A DNA stretch of 64,000 bases from Caenorhabditis remanei (GCF_010183535.1 NC_071328.1:10788001-10852000), one strand, 5' to 3'; positions 11,042-30,500 are shown, counted from the stretch's first letter. Made by a program: numbers and translations. The notes: generated by a model not told the origin, from the sequence alone.

Positions 11042-14000
11042 GATAAAAAAAGCAAAAGGAAATAAATAATTCGAGCAGGAGGGTTCGCAGTTGAGAAAAT
11101 GAATAAAATGGGAGGAAAAACTAGGAAAACGAAAGAAGAAAAGCTGTGTCAATACAGTGTCATTTTATGTTGCGGTCAGTGAAACGGATATTGTTATGGA
11201 ACGACAAAAATTGATTTAAAGGTAGAAAATATTGGAAAAACAATATTGATTAGAACGGAAAAATTGGAGGTATTTTTGATTAATAATAAACGGCTGAGTA
11301 GGATTTCAATTTTCTAAAAGATTATTAACGGTGCTAAGCAATGCCAAGACAATAGAAGAAGCTTAAAGATGCAGGAAATAGTGTTTTCGAATGTTCGGGA
11401 TTACGGTAGAAATGATTTTTCACAGAACCAAGCAAAAAGTAATGCGATTACACAATGCAAATGGAATATAACTGTTTTCAGAAAGAGATCACTCGAAGAA
11501 AAACGATAATTAATTCATCGAAAAATTTACAAGCGATAGTTCACAATCTAGAATGAGGTCAAACAAATTATACATTTTTGAGAATTTATTGTGGAAGGGT
11601 AATAGTAGAATTAGTAAGGGTTGGCTTAGATACCAAAAAAATTTGGATATCTGAAAAACAAGGAAAAACAATAAAATTGGACAGTATAATATTGATCAAA
11701 AGCTCAGAGAGAAAAAACAAGACGAACAAAGAAAGTTTAGTGAAGAAATGTACTTCAAGAAAAAACAGAACTTTAAAAAAATGAATGAGTAGTACGAGTT
11801 TTTAAAAAACAAAAGGAAGAAACAGTGAAAATTAGAAGTGAATGGTGTCAATTTCAAAAGTAATGAGTGATCTTGTCGGATGGAAACTTCTAGTAAAACG
11901 ATCTTTCGTAAGATTCAATGAGAGCAATAAATAGAAATTTGGGAAATTAATTTGCAGAAATTATAAAGTTTGAAATAGAATTCTCAGAATGACGACGATA
12001 TGAGAAACAGAAGAATATGAGGAAAAAAACCATTAAAAATTGGAAGCATAATACAAACTTCTAATAAGAAAGAAAAGTAGACGAATGTAACATTGAAAGA
12101 AAAAAACTACAGTATGATGCGTTTCTAATAAGCGAACAGATGGGGAATACATCTGAATCCATCAAAAAAGGAAAATGTGTGAAAGAAACGAATAAAACCA
12201 AAAAGAATGGGAAAGTGCATGCAATCCAGAGGGCAGTAAATAAACGGCTGCCAGTGATGAGGAGTGTTCCAGATGACAAAAAAAGAGTATTTAGAGAGGG
12301 AAAGAGGAAAAAGATCGGGATCCAATGAAGAGACGCAGATATAAAGAGATGACAGGAACAGAAGGTGGAAGGGCAACAAATGGGATTTGTGGTTGGTTGA
12401 GAAAAGAAGAAGTAAAATGAGAAAAGAAGAAGAAGAAGAGCAATATCAATTAGAGAGTGTATGAGATGAAGAGACGCAGAGAAAATACTGATTACAACAA
12501 CTTTCGAGCTCTTTGTCTCTCTCTTTCGATGAGATGAAAGAAGATATTTATGAGATGGCACGGGCGGTCAATTGAATAAGTAAAAAAGGGAACGATTTAA
12601 GAATTCAGGAGAGAAGGAATGAAATTAATAGAGAGAAGAGATAGAGAAGAAGGTGATACTGATTATGAGTGATAATTGAAACGGGGTTAATCGCGATTCG
12701 AATTGATAAAAGAGTGATAATAAATGAGAGAAAATAAGATATATTGGTATACATTGATGACATGTACACATTCAATAATCACTGTGTTAATTTCAGTTAT
12801 TATTTCGTTTCTTTTTGATCGAAACCGAATCGGAATGAATTTCGATGATGGGAAGTCAGAAACAAGTAAATTAAAGATTTGGTTGATTCAACTTTTAATA
12901 GGAACTGTAGAAAACATCTAGATATTTATATCTCCAGATGTTGAGTTATCATAATCAGTCAAATAGTGACTTCGTGACACACTGTAAAAGTTTTTGCTTT
13001 CAACTAAAAACTTCCAAAAAAACGTTCTTTTTCAAAGTTACTGTAGATAAGTGAAAAACCTTCAATGCCTAGATGAGGTACTGAACTTTCAAAAGTTTCG
13101 ACAACTTATGAAATCTTGAACTTCAAATGAAACATTCCAAAGACACTAATCGTCTATTCTGTTTGAACATGTGACAGTAAATGACCATTTTCAGTGGAAT
13201 TCCATCTGAACTGTTTTTGATCTCCTATTCTAAGAAATGCATCGTTTCTGTCAAAACCCTTGTTATTGAGTTGGTTTCTTCGTGTGTTTTTGATCGGTTA
13301 AATATCCTAGAGCTTAATAGAAAAGTTTTCCTGAAACTATTCCAACCAGACTGAAATTACCGTAATCCTAAAACTAATCTTCTTTCGTTTTTTTCAAATC
13401 AAACAGCGACTAAAATAACATGAATGAAAAAAAAACAAAATAGAACATAAAAATAAGTTTTCCGCCAGTTGATGAAGTGTTTCATCTCTATTTTAGAACA
13501 AAGGAATCACCCTGAAAAGTCAGGTAGTCGAGAGAGAAAACAGAGAAAAAACGGAGTGGTGATCGAAACGAAACGGCCTTCTCTTCCTTTTCTTCTTCTG
13601 TTTTCTCTTTTTTCTCTTCATTTTTTCGTTTTACCACTACTCGATCTACCAAGAAACATGTTGCAATTAGTCATCAAAAAACAATTGGAATGACTTGAAA
13701 TGGTCAAAAAATATGTTGTTCGGAGAAGTATTTGACACGAGAAAAATGAGAAGAAAAGTAGAAAAGTGTCATCCGGAAGAAAGTTCTATCTTTTCTATTT
13801 TGTCATGTTTGTCATTGAGAGAATACACAACAATTGGATGAGGAGGTGGAGAGAGGATGAGAGAGATATGTCAGATATCACATAGGTTAGCTCAGAAGAT
13901 AAAGAACGGATGATGAAACTGAGAGTAATTATGAAATTGAGAAGGGAAGGATACTTGGGTATACTGTATGAAATACAAAATGAAAGGTCTGTCAGGATAC

Positions 14001-14790
14001 AATTGGAAGTAAAATAAATCTGAGTACTTTCTCAACCTATTTTCAAAGCAAAATTGAAGATACAGGATAAAAATGAATAATACATTTCAAAGAATAGTTT
14101 GAATAATCAGCAGTTGAATAAGCATATAAAATGAAAAAATGAAAAAAGAAAAACCAACAAATCAAAAATGAATTTCAAATTGGAACGATTCGAACGAAGG
14201 CGGTGGTTAATGAAACAAATTGAAAATGAAACGAATCGGAAAGTTTGCGAGAAATTTTACGGGAAATTCGGAGATATATTGTGGTACCTTTGAGAGACAC
14301 AGACATATTGAAAAACCGTTCGTGGATGAAACAGAACAGGAACTGGTAGACATTGTCGAGGAAGAGGAAACGAGGAAAAGGGTGAGAACATTTTGAAAGA
14401 ATTTGACAAAAAATAAATACCTGTGTCCTATTGAAAAGATATTGTGTGGATGAGTGAGGGAAGAGAGAGGGAGAGAGAATAGAAAACTACTGGTGCAAAC
14501 TGATATCCGGGGAAGGGGCGAGAAGTGTAATAGGCTTGTGATGACGAATGGAAAAGAAAGAGGATAGAAGGGTGTTAGAAAAGAAAAAGAACACATTCAA
14601 AATCATCACAGAAATGATCATGATGTGGTTGAAATGGGAGAAGAGAGAAGGTTTTAAAGTTGAAACATCTTTTGTGTGACTTCTGAAATATGTGGGAGTG
14701 GGGAGGATGTAGTTTTGAATGAAGTTGATTATATCTAAAACCATTGCTTTTTATTCAAAGGCTGAGGGGCTCCCGTGAGCTCCATAAAAT

Positions 14791-14973
14791 AAATTGGGCC
14801 ATAAACACTTTTGACGCCGATGATTCCATTTCAAAATCGACGAAGTTACAATTTGATCCCAGTTCCACACCGTTTGGGCACTTAAAAAGTCTGCGCCCAC
14901 ACGAATATTGATCCTTTTTTTATTGTTGAAATCAGTCGGATACTTGGAATCGAAAGTGTCTATGGTCCTATTT
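14791..14973. repeat. short element with diverged terminal inverted repeats
   Basis: The left end (AAATTGGGCCATAAACACTT) and the reverse complement of the right end (AAATAGGACCATAGACACTT) agree at about 22 of the first 28 positions. The element is about 180 bp, as expected for a non-autonomous DNA transposon. There is no coding capacity and no certain target duplication. Confidence 0.45.
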
Positions 14974-17900
14974 GTAGAAATTGGGAGAGATGCGTTCTCA
15001 AATTGCCGATTCTCTCAGTGCAATGAATTTCACCATCACTAGTAATAGATCCAAAAAAAGTGTAAAAGAAAAGAGAAATAGACATCAAACGTTTTTGCAA
15101 TCGAACCGGGTTGTTTCCCGTCTTGTTGCTCTCACAATTCTATTTATTTGCACCCTCCGTTTTTCTCCGTTTTTCCAACCTAATGCACTTTACCCCGCTC
15201 TCTCGTTTTTCTCTTCTTCTGCTACCACTGATTTTCAATGTATAAAACACTTTTTAGGAATAGAAGAAACCAAATATGAAATGAGCATTGCGACACTTTC
15301 ATGTTTGACCTATTCGACTTCTGACATCCGGTTAGAGTTCATTCGGAGAGAATTCGAAGAAGACGAAAAAAGAAAAGAATTGATGGATAGAGGGGAGAAG
15401 AGAAAAGGAAATTGAGAAACTTGATTAGTCGAATCTATTCCCAATTTCAAAACGAATGGGCGCTTTTTTTTGGAAAAAAAAATCTAATGAAGTTCTAGGC
15501 GGAAATGAGGGAAACTCAAAAAAAAGAAGAGGAGCCAAATGGAAAATTGAAAAGAAAAGGGAGTGCTCCATTTGGGGTTGCAATAGATTGGAATTGGTTT
15601 TGCAGCATGTTTCAAAAAATGGGAAATTTGTAATCGGATAGGAACACAAGTGCTCCGGTTGAGGATGACGGAGAAAACTGCATCTCGAAAAAAATAACTT
15701 TGATGGATGTATTGAGAAAGGGACAACAAATGTACCAAAGTTTAAAAAGCAATATTATGGATGTGATAAGATGTTCAAATCGGTAAATTTTTGAGAGGCC
15801 CGAATCTCTTTCAAAGCTAACATTTTTCATAACGTTACTCTATAATTAGGTATCTTTTTGATAGAGTTCAGTGAAAATTGCAAACTAGATTGATAATAAT
15901 GGAAACCGGAATCAGAAATAAATCAAACGAACACTTGCAAAATCAGCAAAGGCGTCCACTTGAATTTTGCACTGATCACCTGAGTAAACCTCTTCAGATA
16001 CTTTCGAATACCTTAGAGACGCCGAGAAGAAGAAACAAATAAAAACAGAGAAAAGTGAAAACTTAATGTTGTCACCTTCTCTTTTCTCACTCTCATTCCT
16101 ACTTGATTACTGTGGAAATGTGTTTTTGTTTATCCAATATCCTTCCGCTTTTTTATGATATTCGTGGGGGAGAGAAGAAGACAAAAAAAAGACAAATTGG
16201 GGGGAGTTAATTTGGTATAGGCATCTAGGGCGTGGTATAAAAAGTGTCAAATCGAATTCGAATTGAAACAAAACGAAATGATGGGGAAGAGTGAAAGAGA
16301 GAGAGAGAACCCGCGCATTTCTAAACATTCTTTAAAGAGATTTTGAGAAAAAAAGAAGATAAGAAACGCGTGTTGTTGCCATAGAAGGCGTCGAAAGCCT
16401 TGTTTAGATGATGATAGAATAGAAGAAAAGTAGAAGAAGAAGAAGGACAACAAACCGCCCGCACGCCGTCCGGCTAGTCCCGGCGAGAAGTTTGCAAGAA
16501 CGGGCGGCCCATTATACAATGATTCGTTTCACGCTAGTATCTTCTCTACGATTCAATTTGGTTTTCGTCTCTATGTCTATGCTGCAAGGAACGAAAAAAC
16601 AGCTGAATGCTGGATCAGTTGGAAATGAATAGGCATGACAGATTCCGAGATTATGTGGAACGGAAAATGGGAGGAACAGTATATACGAATGGAATAGGAA
16701 GATATCAGGTAGGTGGAATGCAATATGTGAGAAGGGCGGAGAAGTATAATTTGAGTTATTATCAAGATACTGAAAGAAGATAAGCCTAGAAAACATGAAA
16801 AAATATTTTTGTAGTTCACAACATTTGCACATAGAATTCCTAGAGAGATAAAGTAAGTCCCTCTCATCTCCTTTTTCATTTCAACGGGGTGCGACGGTCT
16901 AATGAAACCTTAAAGAAAAAAGTTTTGAACTACAAAAAAAGTGTTCATGATCCGTTCTGCAAGTCAGACAAAAATTGAAAACAATCTTTAATTCCGTGAA
17001 CATTTTCAGAAAAACAAAAGTTTCGGACCTCAATTTCCAGAAATTGTATTATAATTATTTATAGAATCATATCTTCCAATTTACAAAAAAAAATGACAGC
17101 AAGATCTATTTTGCAAAAAAAAGGAAGAAAAACTTTAACGAGCTCCAAAAGTTTTTAAAACTCGACAACATAGAGTAATTCTGCAAATGTCAGTAGAGTG
17201 ACCGAAAAACAATTTTCGAAATTTCGAACATTTTCGGTGCAAATGAATGTGAATAATTCTCTGAATTGCGTGACTCTCTTTTCTTTTTCCTTTTCTTTTT
17301 TGGGATTTCAAATATCTCAGATTCAATTATGCAACAAATATGCTATAAGCCACAAAAAAGAAGAGAAAGATATAAGTGAAATCACGAGAAAATTAATTTA
17401 CCGATTAGATTTCTCAGTGAGAAAGAAAGTCAATATTTGAACGAAACAAATCGAGAAAGTTTGACAAAATTTGATCAATGAAAATGAAACAGTACAGCCC
17501 GTCTTATTACACATCTCTTTTTGTTTCACATTTTGTAGTGGTGATGAGCAAAAAATAAAGGAAACGAAGGGGAGAAAACTAATAAAATCTAATAACACGA
17601 TTGTACGATTGTAGAAAAAAAAGAAGAAGAGGAGTAGAAAAGATATTGTAAAGAATCAAATAATCTATTGAGAAGAGGAAGAAGAATATAGATGAGTCAG
17701 AGCACCATGAGTTCCATAGAAAAGGGACTTTGCATTTTTAGACCTTCATTTTGGTAGTGGATTCTTGCATGATCTTCTTAACAAACCGACTTCGAAAAAA
17801 AAATCGAAAACACAGTTTCAACAGCATTCGAATCGCAAACTTGCGGGAGCACGATTCTAAATTATACTAGGGAATTCGAGCTGAAATTTCCAACTCTGGA

Positions 17901-20166
17901 TCAGATACCATACAGTAACTCAGTTCCCGTTCTAAAGATAGACTTTTCAAATCAAGGAATATCATATCAAATACTTCTCAAGTCAACCAAAAAAGTTAAC
18001 AGAATGTCAAGAATGCCAAGAATAAAAGAGAACAGAAAAAATTCATCGACTCTTCTCACACATATATTCCGTGAGAAAACCATAAACAGAATTTGTACAC
18101 GCACAAAAAATGCAAGTTAATAATCGGAAATCACAGATTTCTTTTTTTTTTAATCTTGCAATATGAACATAAATGAGCTGAAACATAAGTTATGGGTATA
18201 GTTTCGTTGGCTAAAGTGGCATAAAAGAGAAAGGAATAACGAGATGATGGCAGCAGATTACATTATTGGGGCGTGAGGCATAAAACGGAAATAAGCCAAA
18301 AGATAAACCGATTTAGTCCCCCCGTCCAACTGCAGTAGCAGTTCTAGTAGCTGAATTCTCACCTGGGATAGCAGTAGTTTTTTAAGTGAAAGAGAGAATA
18401 AGATGAAAAGAGATTTAGAGAGATAGGAGAGATTCCATGCATTTCTGATTATCAAAATATGAAGAGAGAATGAGTTGGGGAATACCTTTTTGTGGAAAGA
18501 ATTCAACATTTTTGGTTTGAGCAAAAATATTTTCAACTTCAAAAAAGACACAAAAAAGCTAATTTTTGAAACAGTGTGAGTTTTTATAATTGAGAAAAGC
18601 GAAACAAAACAGTTTCAAAATTGATTGGCGACTCATTTTCTGTAACAAAATGAAACAGAAGTTTTAACTCGTGTGGCATTGAAATGTTTGAGAAAAAGAA
18701 TGTCAACATGATGATTTAAGTACACAAACTGACAGAGAAATGTTCGGAAGTGAAAGGAGAGAAGAGAAAAAGAAGAAGGAAAGGACACGGATAATTGATA
18801 AATGAATCTACAAATAACTCAAATACAATTCAAGACACACAGGGAAACTCTCGGAACAGAAAATGTGACATTTTTATGAGGTCAGGTGGTTTTTTCCTGC
18901 AAAAAAGAACTCAAAGAAGATAAGAGAATTGTCTTTTTTTCTTGTTCTGCCTGGTGGAAAAATATTTAGAACGGAGCAAAAATTGAAGGAAATTAGAAGG
19001 AGAAGGGGGAAGAAGGACATGTGTTTTTAGATGATGCCACAAGACACCACATGTCTCCTGAAATGACGTGGCACAGTGATTTGTTGGGTGCCGGAATGAG
19101 TGAAAAGATGAATGGATTGAAAAATAAATAAAGTCAACAAGAGGATAATTGAATGGAACATTCGTGTGAGCAGTTGGTTTACTTCTTGGAAGAAGTTATA
19201 AGTGTGAGAGAGTTCTAAGAGGAAAAATCGTGGGATCTTTTTCCATAGTTTTATTCGATTCTTAAGAAATGCTTTTTATCAGAAGAAGAGTTTCCGGCGG
19301 TTCGAAAATGAAAATTATTTTTTCTAGTGATAAGAAAAACTCTGTTCAAGTTGAGTTGCCTCGTTCTTGGCATTAGTTTTCTTCTGCGAATAAGAAGTTT
19401 TAATAGATTTTAAGAGCAGGAAAATGATAATTGGTCTATAAATAAATTTATCAAATGTCTGTTGATTTGAATAACTCTCTGGGATAGGTCCCGTACGAAA
19501 ACTATGGTAACTAAGAAAAGGTAGTTCTAGACTTGTTCTATATATTTTACAAAAATTATGAATGTGGGACAATATTCCACAAGATCTTGAAGTTTTCTAT
19601 TCGAACTGAAAGCTGCAAAATAACAAATTCACAACCAGTCCTTCGAAGACTAAGCCATATTTCCAAATTTTATTTTTTTAATCCTTGAAGAAACTCCATA
19701 AAAACTTCTCCTACTGTCATAAGAAATAAAAATTTTAACCCAAAATATCACTGTTTTAAACGAAAAATGAAAGTTTCGAATGCCATGAGGCAATAAAACA
19801 CCGAAAATAAAATTGAATCAAACCACACAAAAACCATATGTTTCTTGTTTATCACCTGTTCACTTTCCATGTGATTCACATTTATATTCAGTGACTACTG
19901 ATAACTACTGATAACTAACCGACCTCCGTTTCAGTCATTTTCAGCCGAAAAACCAGAAGAGAACAGTTCGAAAATAAAGAAACAAAAAACTTTATTTGAG
20001 CAAAAAAAAAAGAAAACAAGAAATAGTGTGGCGACATGAGAGTGAGAAAAGAAAAAGAAACACTGAATTTCTTATTCTCAAAACCGTAACGAGATCATCA
20101 CAGAATGTTAAAAAATAAAATTAAAAAAGGAAGTGAGTAACGGGTGATACTAAAAAAGCTCTTCTT

Positions 20167-24910
<4,744 letters not shown>

Positions 24911-26187
24911 TCCAGGGGAATACAATGCAAAAGGAGGCCGAACACTGACAAACACAGGCGATGGACGGAGACGATGGGAATGAAGGAGAAGAGACAAGAA
25001 GAGAATAGGAAAAAGATGAGAGGTGGTGATACACGAGTGTCGTCTTGTGTGTGTGTAGTCTCTTTCTCTCTTTTCTGTAGAGAATTTTCTCTGCAGAAGT
25101 CTCTCTTGTCTTTCTCTCTCTGCATTCCTCTCTTCTTTCATTTCTTTTTCTTACTCTCTCCATTTCTTATACTATTTCAATCATCGTTTAGTTTCCAACA
25201 CATTTCGGACGTTCTGAGTCTCCGAGACTCTAAATTCCATCTTTTTCGCCCCGTATCATCAACGGCCATCATCATCATCATCGCCGTTGAAAACGACATC
25301 CTTTGGCCCGGTATCCTGTCATGTCATCCAGCAGAAAACCTCTCATACGGTAAGCTATTCTTAATTTCCGAAGAAACTTTTAAGGTTTCTAGAGATTATT
25401 TAATCTTCAATATAAACAAAAGCGTATTTTTCTAACTTTAAAAATAATTCCACCGGAAATTTATATTGGTCAAAAATCTAGATTTCAAGATAAGACTGGT
25501 CTATAAAATATGTGGATTTTCGGTGGCTTGCTTAGTGGATATTCTCACTTTTTATTTTCTCAGAAATATTGAAACACTCAAATTTAAAAAGAAACTGTCA
25601 TAGATATCAAAACCGAGAAATCTCGTATCATTTCAGATCTTAGTTATTGAAAATATTTAGAACTAAATCATTTCGTACAAGCTCGAATTTTGTAAAATAG
25701 TATGAAATCATTCCTCAAATCAAACAAAGTGGAACAGAAAAAATAATTTCTTCTTCAGATCAAAATTTTTGAAATTTTATTTTCTGAAAAGTTGTTTCAG
25801 AGTCAAATTCAGATTAACAAAGAAGACTTTTAAAGAAGTATAGTTTGAATTTTGATTCCAAAATATCCCATCTGTCCCCAAACATATTCACAAATCCCTC
25901 ATAGACTATAATCCTCTGAAAATCTTTTTTTCCTCTTTCCCAAAGCATACATCTCTATCAAAAATCAATTCTGTTCTTTCGATTTTTATACATTTTTTGC
26001 CACGTGTCCTCTTCCCATTCGTTTGCATAAAAACCGAAAACCAAATGTGGATGTTCTCTTTTTCCGTGGCTTCGTGGCTTCTCTCCCCTTCCGCAAACAT
26101 TGGAAAACGATATTTTGCAAGAGACTAAACAATCCTTTGATTCATGTTTTTTGCAGAAGCAGTTCACATTCGGATCGACCGGCAACA
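24911..26187. other. divergent intergenic/promoter region
   Basis: This lies between wts-1 (minus) and the coiled-coil membrane gene (plus). It contains CT-rich DNA just upstream of wts-1 (about 25040-25170), a short ATC/CAT microsatellite near 25267-25284, and AT-rich sequence. A TTTTTGCAG acceptor at about 26150-26157 precedes the plus-strand start. No further gene is supported. Confidence 0.5.
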
Positions 26188-27264
26188 ATGAGGAATTGGC
26201 CACTTTTTGTTTTTCTTATGTGTCTGGTAATTGCTTTGAAACTTTGAATTTTAGGTTTCAACAGCCAATTTTAGGTTCTATTCTTCTATGCATTCTACAT
26301 TTATCAAGCACAAGGAGCTGTTCTTTCTCAAACAAATGAAGAAGTTCGACAACTGTCTGCCCAATTAAGTTTAACTAAAGGAAAACTTGTTGGTGAGGAA
26401 CAAAAAAGATAAGAATCTAGATGCAATTAACAATTGTTTTTTTTCAGGAAGTATGGCAGATTTGGAGACAAGTAACAGTGAAAAGAAAACAATATCCACT
26501 CAGTTGGAGGATATTACGAAGAAGAATGATGAGTGTATGGTTTCGTTGAGAAATACGAAATTAAGAGTAGACACTCTTGAAAAAGATGGAAAGTCGAATA
26601 CTGATAACTACGCGTGAGTATGATTTTTTTCTGAAAAATTTTTCTGATGTAAAAGTAAATGCCCAGGTTTTACCGGGTTTTTATTCATAACTTTCACACA
26701 AAGTCCATAAGATTTTTTTCAGAAAAATGCAGGAAGAACTGACAGCATTGAAGTCGAAGGCTGAAGAGCTTCAGAGAAATAACACTGCTTTGAGTTCCCT
26801 CGTCTCCACTCAAACCCAACTGATCACTCAACTTAATCAGACCATCGGAATGTAAGTGATATTTTCTCATATTTCTGAAACTCAATTTCTCTCAATTTAG
26901 CATTAAATTCGAGAAGGAGGAACTGAAGAACTCAATGAGCCTCAACAACCTCACACCAAAAAATGAGAAACTTGCTCCAGAAGTTGAGAGTCAAAGTCAA
27001 AACGAGCCTAATCCAGTGAAAGATGGGAAGGAGAAAGAAGTTTCTGTTTCAACACCAACGACTACAGCTGCTCAAAAAGTAGAAGGACTTGAAGAAGCAG
27101 ATGGGAAAGAAGTTGATGATCACAACAAAGAGCCATCAACAGTTGCAGCTTCTTCTACTCAGTCTCCTGTTGGGAAATTGGAAGAGAATAATCCAGAAAA
27201 CGAAGAGCCAGAGCCAGTTGTAGCTGAACCTGATGTTGCCGAACCAGAAGAGAAAGAGACATAA
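26188..27264 (+). CDS. single-pass coiled-coil membrane protein, GOLM-like layout
   Basis: Five exons. The first two join in phase to give a short N-terminus followed at once by a hydrophobic segment (LFVFLMCLVLFFYAFYIY). That is a signal anchor at residues 5-25, predicting a type II membrane protein. A coiled-coil stretch follows, rich in Leu, Lys and Glu heptads (QLEDITKKNDECMVSLRNTK and onwards), then an acidic, Pro/Thr-rich C-terminus ending EPEEKET. This order of parts resembles the Golgi GOLM1/GOLM2 family, but I see no diagnostic motif and the similarity may only be architectural. AATAAA lies at 27478-27483. Confidence 0.75.
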
Positions 27265-27581
27265 CTTTGACTCTGCGTTTCTCAATTTTAAAACGTTCAT
27301 TCCATTGATTTCTGTTCTCAAATATCGGTTATTTGTTATCAGTTTATCATTCGAACATGTCCTCATTTCAATCAATTTAGATATTTTTCGCGGGTTTTTA
27401 TTTTGGATAATAGTTTTATTTTTCTTTCGCTTCTTTATCTAATTGGGTTTCTTGTGGATTGTACAAAACATGAACTCAATAAACTGTTATTTTTATTTTG
27501 AGTTGATCTTAAATGCATCGATAAGTAAACTAGTTGTTTGGCTGAAATGAACACTGATATAAAAAAAGAAAAAGAAAGAAA

Positions 27582-30500
27582 CTAGGCTAATCTAGACATG
27601 AAATCTACTGCTAACTGCCTGACTGCAAGATCTGGAGATGAAAGAACTATTTGAGTTACTGCTGGAAGAAAATCTGGAAGATGCTCACGGAGCAAATTAT
27701 CAGCCACATATCGAAGAGGAATGAGACAGATATCTCGATAGGCTGCTAGACGAATTTCATCAAAGTCTTCTTTTTTCTGATCATTACTTCTGATTGAAAT
27801 CGGATCGATATCTTCAATAGCATGTTGGAATGGATTCTTACGGTCCGGAATGAACGGCTTCAGTCGCTCCCGATGTTTGTCATATTCTGAAATTCAAAGT
27901 TTTCTTTCAGCCAGTTTTCAAAACAAACCACTCAAAGCACCATCCACAAACTCTTGAGAAACAAGTCGATACGCGTTTTCTTCTCCATTTTCCACAGGAA
28001 CGAGATGATATTGCTGAAACCCAATTACCATTTCTAGTTTTCATACTGTAAATCTTACCGTTATCGCATGTTCTCTGGAAACAATAGCACTCCTTCTCGT
28101 GCTCACTTCAAATTCGACACTCTTCAAATCAACACTTCTTGACTTGACTGATTTTGCTGTCTCTTCCAGAAGTTCTTGTTTTCTGAAAATGAAACATAAA
28201 ACATCGAAACTGAATACAGTTTTCTCACTTCGTTTTCTCGAATCTTCGCAACAAACTCATTGTCTTGATCAAGTTGGAGCTGACGAGTACTTTCAGAAGG
28301 TTCGCATGAGAGGAGCCTAGCATTCTGGAGAGTAAACTTCCGACTGCTGGTCGATTATCGAAGTCAAGGCTTGTCTCACAAGACTCATTCAGAATATTAT
28401 AAAGAATTGGATATATGGAATCATCTAATTGAGGATCAATTGGAGTTGCTGTCCCAATTAAAGATGCTTTCAGTTTTGGATTCGAATCTTCTGACAGAAG
28501 AAGAGAAGCAATGAGTTGGAGAAGGAGGCAGTGGGTGAAGAGAGTTGAGACGATAGAGTGGACTTCTAGTCTGAAAATAATTAGCTTTATTTGAATTCAA
28601 CTCTAAATCTGAGACTACCGATGAGTATCTGCTCCATGAGAGAGCATAATTAACGCAACTCCAGAACTCAAATCCTCTTCTTCTTCCTTTTGTTTCACAT
28701 GTTTTTCAGATGAAAACACTTGAATCGCCGCCAGCAATTGGCGGAAAGACAATTTCTCTGGATTGAAAGATGTCACATCCCCAATGTCTCCATTCTCATC
28801 TGTAGAACTACGCACGAAAAATGAGTTGAGAAGTCGAATGTGACGGAGACTTTGGGATCTGGAAGAAAGGAAAAAAGTCAATAAAAACCTTAAGGAAAAA
28901 ATTACGATGCAGTGGCAAGAAAATGACTGAAAATATTCCATTGTTGTGTGGAAAAACCAGCAGAGTTATTGGCAATTAGAGTGAAATATGCGGGAGCAAC
29001 AGCACATGTTTTGTCGAAAAGAACACATTCAACTATCAAAGAACATATGTCACGGAGCAAACGATCTCGCCATGAAGACACTGAAATAGAACAAATAATG
29101 AGGTTTGGCAAAGGAGCTCACTCACTTTTATCCAATTCGAGCATGTCAATGACAGTTTGAGTACATGCTCCAATAACTTGTTTCAATATTTTCACTTCTT
29201 CAACATCAGGTCTTCGAATCCATTTTTGGACATATGGAAGTATCACAGCAGACATACAAACACCTCCACTATCTGCTCCCAACGGCTTATTTGATATATC
29301 GACTAGAAGGCGTCCAATCATATCAAGAAGGTTCTTCTGTGTAGTTGACGAGGATGTGAGAAGTGTTCCACAAATTTGATCCACTGAAATATGAGTTTAG
29401 ATTTGTATTTTGTTGGAATAGTGCACTCACTAAACGTGAGAAATAATTCGACTGCTGCTATTTCATACGTCTGTTTATCATCCCATGGCAATGGACCATG
29501 AGGGACTGCAACCGGATCTTGATCCAGTTCAACCGTATCCAGACACTTCGACCTTAGATCTGATCGATGCAACAAGTGATAATTTGGAATGTGTGGAGTA
29601 CTGTAGAGATATAAAATCAGCGAGTAAATATTGGGGAAAAGTCGAAGTGCTGCTGACGAAATTTCCGACGAGTCATCAGAATTCTGGAGTAAATTCACAA
29701 CGCACGGAACACATTCAAGGATACTCGAAGACAAAATTGAAGGGCTATCAATTCGAAGATACGAGGATATCACATCGATCGCACACCAATGAACTTTCTC
29801 ATCTCGGGCTGCGCCGACTGCTTTTAGAGATCCAAAAAGTGGTTTCCATCCAGAACCTATTTTGTCAGCTTGAGATAAAACTAATTGACTCAAGGCACAG
29901 AGAAGCTGTTCTTTTGTCTCTTCTGAACAGTTTTCAGAACAAGATGCTGTCTGAAAATAAGATATAATTGTTTTGTTATTTGTCCCTAAACAAGAACAAA
30001 ACCTGAAAGGGCACAATAAGTGTTTGATTGAAAGACATTCCAGGTGATTCAGTTATCAAAAGTCTTGTGACAACTTCCGCAAGAGCTGAAGCAGCGATAC
30101 GAGACTCTTGATCACATTGACAGACTTTCACGAAATGAGATGAAACCAATGGATATATGAACATCTGATGAATCAGGGGACGATGTGATAGTGTCGATAT
30201 TATGTCAGAAATCTGGAAATTTAGAAAGAATCGAACTCATTCTTCCCGTCAAATAACTTACTCTTGTTAGCAAGGAAACCGGTGCAGTCAGATGGATATG
30301 CTTTTGAGCTGAATAGAAAACACGATTTTCCGATGATGAAACAATTGCCACGCAGAGATCGTGAAGAGCTGGGAGACACAGTTCTCGACATACTTGCGAG
30401 TAGAATCTGGAATTTTCGGAATTGGTTTGAATAGAACTTCTGATTGTTACCTATCCACTTTTGCAATCAGAACACAAATAGCTCGGTTGAGAGAATGAAC

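Larger units (their letters stand above)
10953..20166. other. 9-kb gene-poor, purine-rich region
   Basis: I find no gene I can support. The + strand is strongly biased to A and G (many GAGAGA, GAAGAA and AAAAA runs), which creates long but low-complexity reading frames on the minus strand. It contains an AT microsatellite (11019-11041), a diverged inverted-repeat element (about 14791-14973) and a short GC-rich patch (about 16450-16512). It may hold upstream exons, introns or promoter sequence of the repeat gene, plus the 3' flank of wts-1. A single short coding-like stretch on + (14168-14390) is noted under findings. Confidence 0.5.

Noticed and set aside
12061..12561. Long minus-strand frame rich in Phe, Leu and Ser
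   Set aside because: The + strand is a purine-rich low-complexity run, so its complement lacks stops by composition. The residue mix is not protein-like.
14207..14596. 129-residue minus-strand frame
   Set aside because: Mostly Ser/Phe/Leu from purine-rich complement, without supporting splice sites; the + strand of part of it looks more coding-like.
16452..16512. GC-rich patch (CGCCCGCACGCCGTCCGG) considered as an exon or CpG-type promoter
   Set aside because: No frame with splice sites on either strand and no nearby gene start, so only noted as composition change.
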